Positions 36,941 to 45,608 of a DNA stretch of 64,000 nucleotides are shown here, piece by piece. The notes under the pieces are model-generated. The model did no database searches, had not been told where the DNA came from, and saw only the letters and a list, made by a program, of their open reading frames with translations. The DNA is from an uncultured Kordiimonas sp. (GTDB taxonomy: Bacteria; Pseudomonadota; Alphaproteobacteria; Sphingomonadales; Kordiimonadaceae): the NCBI GenBank assembly GCA_947503575.1, contig CANNDZ010000001.1, forward strand, positions 1,302,001 to 1,366,000. Reading direction: 5' to 3'. The stretch's first letter is position 1. Each line of letters starts with the position of its first letter. The translations under genes and the position numbers were made by a program.

Positions 36941-36954
36941 ATGACCTAGGTCAT
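36941..36954. promoter_or_regulatory. Perfect 14-bp palindrome, FNR-like core
   Basis: ATGACCT-AGGTCAT is fully self-complementary. Its core TGAC-N4-GTCA matches the FNR/Crp-type core, with the outer bases changed. It lies in the divergent region between the hydrolase and the MDR reductase, 52 bases before the latter. Confidence 0.55.
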
Positions 36955-37005
36955 GGAAGGCGAAGGCCTGTTTTGCAGGATACCCCTCCAAAGGGAGACA
37001 AAGGC

Positions 37006-38031
37006 ATGAGCGAAACCGTTAATCGTCAGTGGTGTCTGGCAGAGCGCCCCATCGGCAGACCGGTGCAGGAAAGTGATTTTACCCTCAAGGAGGGAACGGT
37101 CCCCACACCCGGTGAGGGGGAGTTTGTGGTGCGCACGCGCTATCTGTCGGTCGCGCCGGTTATGCGCAACTATATGATCGATGGTGCTGGCATTGAAAAG
37201 CCGCTGGCCATTGGTGATGTGATGCGCGGGCGCGGCGTCGGTGAAATTGTGACCAGCAAAAACGCGGACTGGCCCGTCGGCACCATCGTGCAAGGCAAGC
37301 TTGGCTGGCAGGACTATGCGCTTGGCACTGGCGCGCCCGGTACGCTGATGTTCCCCATCCGGCAGAAGGTGGCGCCTATCGCTACCGGTCTTGGTGTGCT
37401 GGGCATGACCGGCTTTACCGCTTACTGCGCGCTTAAGGACATTGGCACCCCGCGCAAGGGCGAAACGGTGGTTGTCTCCGGTGCGCTGGGCGGTGTGGGC
37501 AACATTGCGGTGCAGCTTGCCCGCCTTATGGGGTGTCGGGTTGTCGGCATCGCCGGGTCGGATGAAAAATGCCGCGTGCTTGAGGACAAACTCGGTTGCC
37601 ATGCCACCATCAACTACAAAAACGGGCAGGTGGACGAAGACCTGAAAACCGCCGCGCCGGACGGTGTGGACATCTTTTTCGATAATGTTGGCGGCTCCAT
37701 TTTGGATGCCGTGCTGCTGCACCTCAACCGCTATGCCCGCATCATCTGCTGTGGCCGGATTTCTGAATATCTGAACGACGAACCCTATAAGCTCAGGAAC
37801 TGGGGGCAGGTGGGCCACATGCGCGCCAAAATGCAGGGCTTTTTTGTCTATGACTATGAACCCATGTTCGAGGAAGCGGAGCGCGTGATGGCAAACTGGA
37901 TCGCCGCCGGGGACCTGACGTATCAGGAAGACCGGCTCGAAGGCCTGGAAATGATGCCCACCGCGCTGATGCGGCTCTATGAAGGTAAGAACGTGGGCAA
38001 ACAGATTGTTCATGTGTCGGGGGATGCGTAG
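37006..38031 (+). CDS. NADP-dependent MDR oxidoreductase (PTGR type)
   Basis: 341 residues from the ATG at 37006, with GGGAGACAAAGGC before it. LGMTGFTAYCALKDIGTPRKGETVVVSGALGGVGNIAVQLARLMG forms the nucleotide site near 135-180 and FFDNVGGSILDA follows. C=C reductase of the same family as the gene at 24631, but with higher GC and different surface residues, so probably a separate acquisition. Two MDR reductases suggest more than one enone or enal intermediate. Confidence 0.9.
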   Translation: MSETVNRQWCLAERPIGRPVQESDFTLKEGTVPTPGEGEFVVRTRYLSVAPVMRNYMIDGAGIEKPLAIGDVMRGRGVGEIVTSKNADWPVGTIVQGKLGWQDYALGTGAPGTLMFPIRQKVAPIATGLGVLGMTGFTAYCALKDIGTPRKGETVVVSGALGGVGNIAVQLARLMGCRVVGIAGSDEKCRVLEDKLGCHATINYKNGQVDEDLKTAAPDGVDIFFDNVGGSILDAVLLHLNRYARIICCGRISEYLNDEPYKLRNWGQVGHMRAKMQGFFVYDYEPMFEEAERVMANWIAAGDLTYQEDRLEGLEMMPTALMRLYEGKNVGKQIVHVSGDA

Positions 38032-38061
38032 CAGCCATCCCAAACCCCTTGACTGAACAGA

Positions 38062-38106
38062 GGGCACCCCCGACAGCGGGCACCCCGACAGCAGACACTC
38101 CGGGCG
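38062..38106. repeat. 15-16-bp degenerate tandem repeat
   Basis: GGGCACCCCCGACAGC, GGGCACCCCGACAGC and a degenerate third unit follow the stop of the MDR gene by about 30 bases. Confidence 0.6.
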
Positions 38107-38252
38107 TCAGCACACGCTTGCCCCCTAAACCAATTATATAGGTCGCTCAGGCGGCTGTTGCTTTGACGGTGCGCAAAAGGGTGATACCAAAGGGCATAAG
38201 GGGCTGAAACGGATCACAAACTACTGGATCACAAATCTATAGGGGGACTGTC
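38107..38252. other. Non-coding region before the esterase gene
   Basis: Together with the repeat on its left this makes about 220 bases without a gene. GGATCACAAA occurs twice 15 bases apart (38211 and 38226). No clear promoter or operator was seen. Confidence 0.4.
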
Positions 38253-39200
38253 ATGGTAATGCTGGAAACTAACCACGCGGGCGCACGCGCGTCTCAATTT
38301 GGCGTCAAAACATTTGTTGTTGCCGTCGCTATTCTGCTGCTCGCGCAGTGGATGGGGTCGGCCGCGCTCGCGCAAGATGTAACAGAGCATCTTGATCTGG
38401 CGTACTTTGAAGGCGAAGGCTTCAGCGATGAAAAGCACCGCCTTGACCTGATCATCCCGGCAGGCCAGCCTGCCATCGCAACTATGTTATGGATCCACGG
38501 CGGGGCCTGGGCCTTTGGGGACCGCAAGAACGACCTGGAGCTCGCCCGTGCCTTCGCCCGCGAAGGGGTGGCCGTCGCCTCCATGTCATACCGCCTGAGC
38601 CGCGGTGACTGGCGCGGGGAGGAATTCCCCTCAACCGGTGTTCAGCACCCGGAACATATCAAGGATGTTGCAAGCGCGTTTGCCTGGCTGCACACGAACG
38701 CAGGCAACTATGGCCTTGATACCAGCAATCTTTTCGTCAGCGGGTTTTCGGCAGGCGGGCACCTGTCGGCCCTTCTTGCGATGGACGAACGCTACCTCGC
38801 GGCCCATGGCTTGTCCGTGTCGGATATTCGCGCCGCCATCCCCGTTGCCGGTGGCTATGACATGGAAGATTATTATGTCGCGATTGAAGAGGGCATGGGC
38901 CAGGATGTTGCCATCGGCCATGTGCTCGGCGTGTTCGGCCCGCGGGAAAGCCTGCCGGATGCATCGCCGCTCACCTATTTGCAGGGCGCATCCATTCCCA
39001 TGCTTGTGTTGACCGAAGGCCAAACCATTAATTACACCAAGGTCTTTGACGATGCGGTTGCTGAAAGCGGCAAAACCGACCTGATCCAGTTCAGCTACTA
39101 TAACGAGGAAACGCATGCATCCCTTTTGGGGAGCCTGAGCCTCGCGGAAAGCCCGGCGAGAGATGAAATGATCAGCTACATCTCCTCCATGGTGGAATAG
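38253..39200 (+). CDS. Exported alpha/beta hydrolase (BD-FAE/esterase type)
   Basis: 315 residues with AGGGGG before the start. Signal peptide or anchor at about 20-45 (ending ALAQ). HGGAWAFGDRKNDLELA (oxyanion HGG) near 78-94, nucleophile elbow GFSAGG near 168, and a late Asp/His pair typical of the hormone-sensitive-lipase-like or BD-FAE group. Hydrolyses esters in the periplasm. High GC compared with the defence genes to its right. Confidence 0.87.
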   Translation: MVMLETNHAGARASQFGVKTFVVAVAILLLAQWMGSAALAQDVTEHLDLAYFEGEGFSDEKHRLDLIIPAGQPAIATMLWIHGGAWAFGDRKNDLELARAFAREGVAVASMSYRLSRGDWRGEEFPSTGVQHPEHIKDVASAFAWLHTNAGNYGLDTSNLFVSGFSAGGHLSALLAMDERYLAAHGLSVSDIRAAIPVAGGYDMEDYYVAIEEGMGQDVAIGHVLGVFGPRESLPDASPLTYLQGASIPMLVLTEGQTINYTKVFDDAVAESGKTDLIQFSYYNEETHASLLGSLSLAESPARDEMISYISSMVE

Positions 39201-39216
39201 GCAGGGGCCCCAAGCT

Positions 39217-39259
39217 TAAAACTGATCACCTAAAACTGGCCACCTGAAAACTGGTCACA
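39217..39259. repeat. 14-bp imperfect tandem repeat, three copies
   Basis: TAAAACTGATCACC, TAAAACTGGCCACC and TGAAAACTGGTCACA follow each other just after the esterase stop. Confidence 0.7.
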
Positions 39260-39263
39260 GGTT

Positions 39264-39289
39264 GCCCGCATTGCGGGGCGGGCTCTTTT
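39264..39289 (+). terminator. Terminator after the esterase gene
   Basis: GCCCGC pairs with GCGGGC (8-nt loop) and is followed by TCTTTT. Confidence 0.55.
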
Positions 39290-39433
39290 AAGCTGCCTGT
39301 GCAAGCTCGGCGTCATCTGCCGTTAGGGCTGTACCTCGCCAGTGTTTTCGCCAATACTGCTCATAAGGTTTGCATAACCAAAAATATCCTTGTTACCCCG
39401 GCACACAAATGGATAGAGCAGCTTAGTAACACC

Positions 39434-40504
39434 ATGGCACCATCACCCCGCGCCCCACACCGCTTTTGCCTTTTCGCCCTATGGCTCATGGTTTTTTCCG
39501 CGCCGCTGATCGCGGATGACGCCATCGCAGACGACGAATGTGGCCTAACCTTCACCAGCGCGCAATTGGACCAGGACCTGTTCCTCGACCCCATCCCCGG
39601 CGCAAACGAAGACCGGGACTATACAATGGGCCTGTTCGTCCGGTTCAGCAGTTGCCGAACGGCGTCCAGCTGGTTTTCAGGCCATGAAGCCCAGCATTTA
39701 CTGCTGGACGCGCTCTCCATCGGGGATGCGCAAACAAAGTTCCGCTACAGCACCGCGTTTGAAAGCTTTAATTACACACCCGATGACCTCCCGGCGGAAG
39801 CCCCCCTTTTTGAAGACAGGCCCTACAGCTCCATTTTGCAGGTCACCAACAGTGTGGTGGCCTTCAAAAACGCCGAGCGCTCCGCGACAGAAGTCAGCCT
39901 TTCCCTCGGGTTTCTGGGCTTGCCGGTCAGCGAATGGACCCAGGCTGGCTTTCATTACGCCGTCCGCACCGTTTTCCGCAGCGAGGAACCTTTCGACCCA
40001 AAGGGATGGAATAACCAGATATCCAACGGCGGGGAGCCCACGGCAAAACTGGCGGTAAACTGGTTTCACCGCCAAAATGTGCGCGCTGACTGGCTTGATA
40101 TCATTTATTCAACCGGCGCCACCCTCGGGTATCAAACAGGCGCGAACGTGGGCGTTTCTGCGCGGTTTGGCCTGCTGAACAAGCAAAAACCCGTTTGGCA
40201 ATCAGGCCGGGCAAGCGGCTACGAAATTAAAAAAAGCCCTCAGCGGGAGCTATACGGCATCGTCACAAACCGGGTTAATTTTGTTGGCTATAACGCCCTG
40301 TTGCAGGGGCAGTTCAAAAGCAACGTGCATGACCTGTCCGCCTCTGAGGTGGAGCGGTTTGTTTTTGAAAATTCGATTGGGGTTGGCTGGAAAAACGAGC
40401 GGCACGACTGGCTTTTTTCCTGCACGCGCCGCAGCGCGGAGTTTGATTTGCCGGAGCGCCGAAGCCATTTCTTCTGCGGCCTAAACTTCGCACGTCTCCT
40501 GTAG
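39434..40504 (+). CDS. LpxR-like lipid A deacylase family outer-membrane protein
   Basis: 356 residues from the ATG at 39434, the first that gives a signal peptide (about 1-28). The family (LpxR, DUF2219) is indicated by NEDRDYTMGLFVRF near 58-71 and DRPYSSILQVTNSV near 123, equal to the DRxYTNG and DRPYAG motifs, and by strong beta-barrel periodicity to a C-terminal NFARLL. LpxR removes the 3'-acyloxyacyl group of lipid A in the outer membrane. The N-terminal ND catalytic pair is less clear here (DQD), so activity is uncertain. Confidence 0.75.
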   Translation: MAPSPRAPHRFCLFALWLMVFSAPLIADDAIADDECGLTFTSAQLDQDLFLDPIPGANEDRDYTMGLFVRFSSCRTASSWFSGHEAQHLLLDALSIGDAQTKFRYSTAFESFNYTPDDLPAEAPLFEDRPYSSILQVTNSVVAFKNAERSATEVSLSLGFLGLPVSEWTQAGFHYAVRTVFRSEEPFDPKGWNNQISNGGEPTAKLAVNWFHRQNVRADWLDIIYSTGATLGYQTGANVGVSARFGLLNKQKPVWQSGRASGYEIKKSPQRELYGIVTNRVNFVGYNALLQGQFKSNVHDLSASEVERFVFENSIGVGWKNERHDWLFSCTRRSAEFDLPERRSHFFCGLNFARLL

Positions 40505-40842
40505 GGTCTGGCCAGAATAGCGCCCAGATTTCGGATACACACTAGGTACACGGGCCGCGCGCAAACTAGCATGCATGACAGTATTCGAGCTCGTATGCGG
40601 GGAAGCAGAGCGTTTTATTGCGAACCGAGTCTCGGTCAGGGACCTATCTTGCTGAAAAATACCTATTGAAAGCGGGTGTTTCTTTCCAGATCAAAATGAG
40701 CTCTAGAATCGATAAGAGATAGTTATCGATAATAAATGAAATCCCGATTAGCCGAGTTTGATCTTGTGTATATGATACAATACTGATTACCTATAGTAGT
40801 GCGGTCACACCCTTTTAGCTTTAAACTAATTAGAGGCCAACA
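40505..40842. other. AT-rich regulatory region of the defence operon
   Basis: 338 bases without a gene. Base composition drops sharply compared with the LpxR gene on its left, marking the edge of the defence island. It holds the inverted repeat at 40708-40730 and an imperfect dyad near 40764. Confidence 0.5.
40708..40730. promoter_or_regulatory. Inverted repeat before SIR2 gene
   Basis: ATCGATAA and TTATCGAT, 8-bp perfect arms separated by 7 bases, 113 bases before the SIR2 start. A candidate operator for the defence operon. Confidence 0.45.
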
Positions 40843-42102
40843 ATGTCAGATACCGAGCATAATCCTGATCGCTATATGTCTGAGTTGCGTCAATTGCTTA
40901 CGCAGGGACGAAAGAAGATTGGTTTTTTGATTGGGGCGGGCGCATCAACTTCGCTGCTTGTAAACGCTGATGGCGAACTCGACTCAGGGGGCGAACCTCT
41001 AATTCCTCATATCGCAGGACTAACGGCAAAGGTGCTAGCCGATCTTTCAGAGGACGAAAAAGCCGTCATCGTCGAGCTGAAAAAAGAGTTGGGAACGAAT
41101 GCCAACATTGAAGCGATTTTGACCAAAGTACGACTTCTGGAACAGGCCATAGGAACATCAAAGATTCATGGGCTAGATGCCTCAGGCTACGAAATGCTGG
41201 GCCAAGAAATTTGTCGTAAAATAGGCGCTTATGTAAATGCCAATCTTCCCATCGGAACAACGCCTTTCTCAAACCTCATTGCTTGGATATCAGGTACTGA
41301 TCGCCAGCACTCTGTCGAGATTTTTACACCCAACTACGACCTACTACTTGAGCAAGCTTTTGAACGAGTGAGGATGCCATATTATGACGGTTTCTCCGGT
41401 GGGCATCGGCCTTTTTTTGATGCTGCCAGTGTAACTCTAGATGGTCTACCGGCACGTTGGTCCAAAATTTGGAAAATTCATGGTTCGCTGGGGTGGGATA
41501 TAGAAGGAGGCTCAGTCGTCAGGACAGGCGATAGATTGGCAACGAAACTGATATATCCAGACCACCTCAAGTATGATGAGATTACCAAGATGCCATACTC
41601 TGCGCTGTTTGATCGGCTGGCGCAGTTTATTAGGACTCCTGATAGCTTATTGATTTGTGCTGGTTTTTCCTTTTTTGATGCACACATTACAGCTGTTATC
41701 GAAGAAAACTTGGCTGCAAACGCTCATGCTGCGGTAATAGGCTTCCAGTATCAAAACGTTAGTAACGAACCGTATGCCACAAACCTCGCACGCCGCCGTC
41801 CCAATATGAGCGTCTACGCCAGAGATGGTGCTATCATTAATGGGGTTCAGGGCATATGGCGAACAGGTGACCCACCAAATGATGAGTGGGCGACAATTAG
41901 AAGGTCATTCTGGAAGTACGCAAATGGTGACGAACCGTCAGAGTTTCTGCTGGGCGACTTCGCTAAGCTATCTCAGTTCTTGGCGCTCGCTCAGGCACAG
42001 AGGCTAACAGTTAAGGCTCCAGAAGAAACAAGCAGTGAGGCTCCTACAGAATCAGGAGATATCGACCAACAGATAGATGCCCAAGGTACTCTTGATGCTT
42101 GA
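40843..42102 (+). CDS. SIR2-domain NADase-like effector of SIR2-HerA defence
   Basis: 419 residues. SIR2 signatures in order: GFLIGAGAST near residue 28-37, FTPNYDLLLE with Asn164, KIHGSLGW with His213, and LLICAGFSFFDAHI near 270. Asn164 and His213 are the catalytic pair needed for NAD+ cleavage in defence SIR2 proteins. The C-terminus is acidic and low-complexity. The gene overlaps the HerA ATPase gene, the arrangement of the two-gene SIR2-HerA (Nezha) anti-phage system, where NAD+ depletion aborts infection. Low GC and codon use (AGA, ATA, TTA) differ from neighbours, a sign of transfer. Confidence 0.9.
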   Translation: MSDTEHNPDRYMSELRQLLTQGRKKIGFLIGAGASTSLLVNADGELDSGGEPLIPHIAGLTAKVLADLSEDEKAVIVELKKELGTNANIEAILTKVRLLEQAIGTSKIHGLDASGYEMLGQEICRKIGAYVNANLPIGTTPFSNLIAWISGTDRQHSVEIFTPNYDLLLEQAFERVRMPYYDGFSGGHRPFFDAASVTLDGLPARWSKIWKIHGSLGWDIEGGSVVRTGDRLATKLIYPDHLKYDEITKMPYSALFDRLAQFIRTPDSLLICAGFSFFDAHITAVIEENLAANAHAAVIGFQYQNVSNEPYATNLARRRPNMSVYARDGAIINGVQGIWRTGDPPNDEWATIRRSFWKYANGDEPSEFLLGDFAKLSQFLALAQAQRLTVKAPEETSSEAPTESGDIDQQIDAQGTLDA

Positions 42103-43888
42103 GCATGATCCCACATACTTAGGAAAAATATCGAGTGTTTCAGGGTCTTCGGTAACTGTTGACTTGGCTCGGTCCGTTGATTCGGGCATCTCATTGGTAG
42201 AGGGGCACGCGTATAGGATTGGCCAGGTTGGAAGTTTTGTAAGAATTCCTCAAGGCTATCAGGACCTCTACGGCATTGTGGCGGAGATTGGAGCGACGTC
42301 GCCTGACAATGAAGACGGGCCTACAGGGCGATGGTTAAAGGCGCAGTTACTAGGGGAGGCCTTGGGAGGGAGCTTCCAAAGGGGAATTAGCTATTTCCCC
42401 AATGTCGATGACCATGTACATCTCGCCACTGAGACTGATCTTTCCAAGATTTATCGTTCAGAGATAAAGGGCCAAGTCAAAATTGGAACGCTGTCTAGTT
42501 CCGAAAGCATATCTGCAAAGCTATCTCTAAATGAGTTGGTGACTCGCCACTCGGCTGTCCTGGGCTCTACAGGCGCTGGTAAATCAACCACAATTGCTAG
42601 CATTCTAAGGTCAGTTGTAGGAGGTGCAGGAGAAAACCCCACCGGAGAATATGATAGCGCCAGAATACTGTTGTTAGACCTTCATGGTGAATATTCTAAA
42701 GCTTTGAGCGACGTTGCTGACGTGTTCAGTGTTCATCCTACAGATCAAGAACGCCAACTCCGAATTCCTTATTGGGCTTTGGAGGGCCGCGATTTAATTC
42801 AGACATTATGCGGTAATCTTGATGAGAAGAGAGAGCTCGCGTTCACGGATAAAATCTTTGAATTAAAGCTAAAATCTCAAGAGGAAAATGATTTTGAAGG
42901 GGTGGATGTCACTACATTGACGGTCGATACCCCCATACCCTTCAGTATCAAGAAGCTTTGGTATGAGCTCATCGATTTTGAAATTTCAACTTTTAAGGGT
43001 CCACAGCGCGACGAACCCGCTTTGCTTGATGAAGGGGATGCAGAAACGCTTCTGCAGCCAAAATACGAGCCACATGCAATGGGAAGCGCTGGGCCATTTC
43101 TGAACCAACAAGCCAAGGGGATACGGCGGCAACTAGACTCTATCAGGTCTCGGTTACTCGATCGGCGATATGATTTTCTTCTCTCACCGGGACCTTGGGA
43201 ACCTGCCTTAGACGGTGCGGTAGAATCCGATTTAGATGAACTGCTCTCTCAGTGGCTGGGTGGGCAGAAGCCTATTAGCATTCTAGATCTGTCAAGTGTT
43301 CCAAGCACCGTCCTTGGACACCTTGTCGGCTCTATATTGAAAACAATCTTTGAAGCAGTCTATTGGGGAAAAAATCACGCAGAAGGGGGTATTGAACGGC
43401 CACTTCTTGTTGTCATGGAGGAGGCCCATCGATACTTGTCTGGTGACAAAGAGACCCTTGCGACTAAGACCGTACAACGTATCGCTAAGGAAGGTCGAAA
43501 GTACGGAGTCGGTGCAATGCTTGTTAGTCAGAGGCCCTCAGAAGTGGATGAGACGATTTTATCACAGTGTGGAACCTTCGTATCTTTGCGAATGGGAAAC
43601 CCAAGAGACCGCAGCAGGATCAAAGGCGCGCTCCCTGATAATTTGTCTGGATTGCTTGATGTCTTGCCCGTCTTACGAACAGGTGAAGCCATTATTGTCG
43701 GGGAAGCTGCTCAGCTACCTATGAGATGTAGAGTAAATCTGCCAAAAGAAGAGCATCGTCCGAGAAGTAGTGACCCCGACGTGCATTCTGCTTGGTCAAA
43801 AGCTGATAAAGCTGGTGAAGACTATTCTAGGCTGGTCAAAACTTGGCGTGCTCAAGGAAACATCGAGACTGAAAAGCAGGGAGTATAG
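42077..43888 (+). CDS. herA: HerA-like ATPase of SIR2-HerA defence
   Basis: 603 residues. An N-terminal HAS-barrel (about 15-75: LGKISSVSGSSVTVDLA...YRIGQVGSFVRIPQGYQDLYGIVAEIG) is followed by the FtsK/HerA ATPase domain with Walker A GSTGAGKSTT at about 163-172, DLHGEYS near 200, Walker B LLVVMEEAH near 445 and an arginine-rich end. HerA hexamers translocate DNA or gate the SIR2 partner. The ATG at 42077 overlaps SIR2 by 26 bases; an ATG at 42095 with AAGG before it is a good alternative start. Confidence 0.92.
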   Translation: MPKVLLMLEHDPTYLGKISSVSGSSVTVDLARSVDSGISLVEGHAYRIGQVGSFVRIPQGYQDLYGIVAEIGATSPDNEDGPTGRWLKAQLLGEALGGSFQRGISYFPNVDDHVHLATETDLSKIYRSEIKGQVKIGTLSSSESISAKLSLNELVTRHSAVLGSTGAGKSTTIASILRSVVGGAGENPTGEYDSARILLLDLHGEYSKALSDVADVFSVHPTDQERQLRIPYWALEGRDLIQTLCGNLDEKRELAFTDKIFELKLKSQEENDFEGVDVTTLTVDTPIPFSIKKLWYELIDFEISTFKGPQRDEPALLDEGDAETLLQPKYEPHAMGSAGPFLNQQAKGIRRQLDSIRSRLLDRRYDFLLSPGPWEPALDGAVESDLDELLSQWLGGQKPISILDLSSVPSTVLGHLVGSILKTIFEAVYWGKNHAEGGIERPLLVVMEEAHRYLSGDKETLATKTVQRIAKEGRKYGVGAMLVSQRPSEVDETILSQCGTFVSLRMGNPRDRSRIKGALPDNLSGLLDVLPVLRTGEAIIVGEAAQLPMRCRVNLPKEEHRPRSSDPDVHSAWSKADKAGEDYSRLVKTWRAQGNIETEKQGV

Positions 43889-43890
43889 GT

Positions 43891-44100
43891 ATGGATAGAA
43901 CACCAGTAGTTTCATCTAATGTTGGTTCAGTCGGATACGACGAGTATAGCGAGACTATGGAAGTAGAATTTCTAAGTGGCGACGTTTACCAATACTTCGG
44001 TGTTCCGCTCCACCTCTATGAACAGATGATGAGTGCGCACTCTATAGGCGGCTTTCTCAACACATATGTTAAAAGCCAGTATGGATATGCGAGGGTCTAA
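43891..44100 (+). CDS. KTSC-domain small protein, third gene of the defence operon
   Basis: 69 residues, starting 2 bases after the HerA stop. Almost the whole length is a KTSC domain: SSNVGSVGYDEYSETMEVEFLSGDVYQYFGVP...AHSIGGFLNTYVKSQYGYARV. KTSC proteins occur in phages and beside defence or RNA-processing genes; a role is not proven. The tight spacing and equal base composition make it part of the SIR2-HerA transcript. It could be an accessory, a sensor of infection or an inhibitor of SIR2. Confidence 0.88.
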   Translation: MDRTPVVSSNVGSVGYDEYSETMEVEFLSGDVYQYFGVPLHLYEQMMSAHSIGGFLNTYVKSQYGYARV

Positions 44101-44180
44101 TACGCATTTTTGCTGAGGCTTATGGCCAAGAGTGGGTGTTGTATTCTTCATGCGCATGCCCTCCAAAACCCCACATCGAA

Positions 44181-45485
44181 TCACGCCGTACGCAAGTCAT
44201 CCTCATGCAGGGTGTAATAATATATCGCCAGCAAGCTCAGCCCCATGCATAGGGCAGGCACAATGCCCACGGTGAAATACAGCCCGCTGATCGCCTCTGG
44301 CGATTGCACGTCTGCCCCGCGCTGGTAGCCGGTGAAGGCAAGGATCGCCCCCAAAATCTGCGCCGCAAGGCCGGAAGTTATTTTTTCTGTCAGGCTGTAG
44401 CTGGCGGCAAACACACCGTTGCGGCGCTCCCCAAACCGCCTGAAATCATCATCCATAATGTCCTGCAACATGCCGTTGCCCATCAGCAGCATCCCGCCCG
44501 ACAAAATGCCAAACAGCACCGCGCGGCCATAAAGCTGGGGCAGGGGCTCCTGTGGCTCCGCCAGCAGCCAGGTCAGCGTCACCAGCGTATACAGCACGGT
44601 TGCCAGCATATAGCCCTTGCGCTTGCCAATAGCGTTGGCCAGCCGGGTCCACAGCGGCATCACCAGTGTCCAGGTCAGGGTGGTGATCATGCCATAGATG
44701 CCCAGCATCGTCACGTCATACGCCAGCGCTGCCGTAAAGAAAAACACAAGGCTGCCCGCCCCCACCGCCAGCCCCAGCAAATGCAATATTTTGATCAGCA
44801 GCAGCATTTGGTAGCTGCGGCCCCTGATAATGGACCTGATTTGCTGCCACAGGGCGGCGGGCGGTTCGGTGCCTGCATGGTCGGGCGCGCCCTTCAGGCT
44901 GAGGAAGCTGCCAAAAAATGCCGCGAAAATGGCGATGGCCATAACAACCGCAAGGCCGCTGTAGCCCGCAGCGCCGCCGCCCAGCCTGCCCAGCAACAGG
45001 GGCGCGAGCGAAATGCCAAACAGGGTGCCCAGCGCAATCGCGCTGGAGCGCACGCCCACCATGCGGGTGCGCACATCCGGGCTTTTGGTCATTTCGGCCG
45101 GCATGGAAAGGTAGGGAACGTTAAACAGCGTATAGCCCACCGCGCTGAGCGCCAGCAGGCTGACGACCGCCTGTGTGGTGCCGCCCGGCCCCGCGCTAAA
45201 GAGGCTGTAGGCCGCCAAAGGCGTGATGATCGCCGCCGCCAGCAGGTAAGGCCGCCGCCTGCCCATGGAGGTTTGCGTGCGGTCCGACAGCCAGCCAACG
45301 GGCATGTCTGTCATCACATCCACCAGTTTGGTGAGCAGAACGATGGAGCCCGCCAGCGCAGGCTCAATACCGACCACGCGGATAAGATACGCCATCAGCA
45401 GCACATTCAGGGTGTTGTGCACAACCGCGAGCCCCACGGAGCCAAGCCCCCAGCCCCAGATGTAGGTTTTTTTCAGTGCGCTCAT
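44181..45485 (-). CDS. GPH-type (MelB-like) cation symporter
   Basis: 434 residues, about 12 helices. The GPH signature is seen near residue 55-80: DVMTDMPVGWLSDRTQTSMGRRRPYLLA. Such carriers import glycosides or related small molecules with Na+ or H+. High GC. It is divergent from a methyltransferase gene, and the best copy of the 20-bp dyad lies midway between the two starts. Confidence 0.88.
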   Translation of the reverse strand: MSALKKTYIWGWGLGSVGLAVVHNTLNVLLMAYLIRVVGIEPALAGSIVLLTKLVDVMTDMPVGWLSDRTQTSMGRRRPYLLAAAIITPLAAYSLFSAGPGGTTQAVVSLLALSAVGYTLFNVPYLSMPAEMTKSPDVRTRMVGVRSSAIALGTLFGISLAPLLLGRLGGGAAGYSGLAVVMAIAIFAAFFGSFLSLKGAPDHAGTEPPAALWQQIRSIIRGRSYQMLLLIKILHLLGLAVGAGSLVFFFTAALAYDVTMLGIYGMITTLTWTLVMPLWTRLANAIGKRKGYMLATVLYTLVTLTWLLAEPQEPLPQLYGRAVLFGILSGGMLLMGNGMLQDIMDDDFRRFGERRNGVFAASYSLTEKITSGLAAQILGAILAFTGYQRGADVQSPEAISGLYFTVGIVPALCMGLSLLAIYYYTLHEDDLRTA

Positions 45486-45536
45486 ATAGCTGCCACCCCC
45501 CGTGACATTGAATTACTGGTAGTCTTTTCGTCTATA

Positions 45537-45556
45537 TTGTTATATATCTATAACAA
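45537..45556. promoter_or_regulatory. 20-bp dyad, site 6 of 10 (perfect)
   Basis: TTGTTATA-TATC-TATAACAA, a perfect inverted repeat with 8-bp arms that defines the consensus used here. It is about 52 bases from both divergent starts (GPH symporter and methyltransferase). Confidence 0.75.
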
Positions 45557-45608
45557 CTAAGCAACCTGAATTGCCGCCTGAATAGCTGTCTGAAATGAGA
45601 AGGTTCCC

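Noticed and set aside
36946-38067. Long open frame (373 codons) opposite the MDR reductase at 37006
   Set aside because: Antisense shadow; the plus-strand frame has the MDR motifs and a ribosome site.
40764-40780. TTGTGTATATGATACAA before the SIR2 gene as an eleventh regulon site
   Set aside because: Spacer length and arms differ from the 20-bp dyad; it belongs to the low-GC island and is probably unrelated.
44304-45560. Long open frame (418 codons) on the plus strand opposite the GPH symporter
   Set aside because: It is an antisense shadow of a GC-rich gene: poor in hydrophobic order, rich in His/Gln/Arg, and without a ribosome site. The minus-strand frame has the GPH signature.
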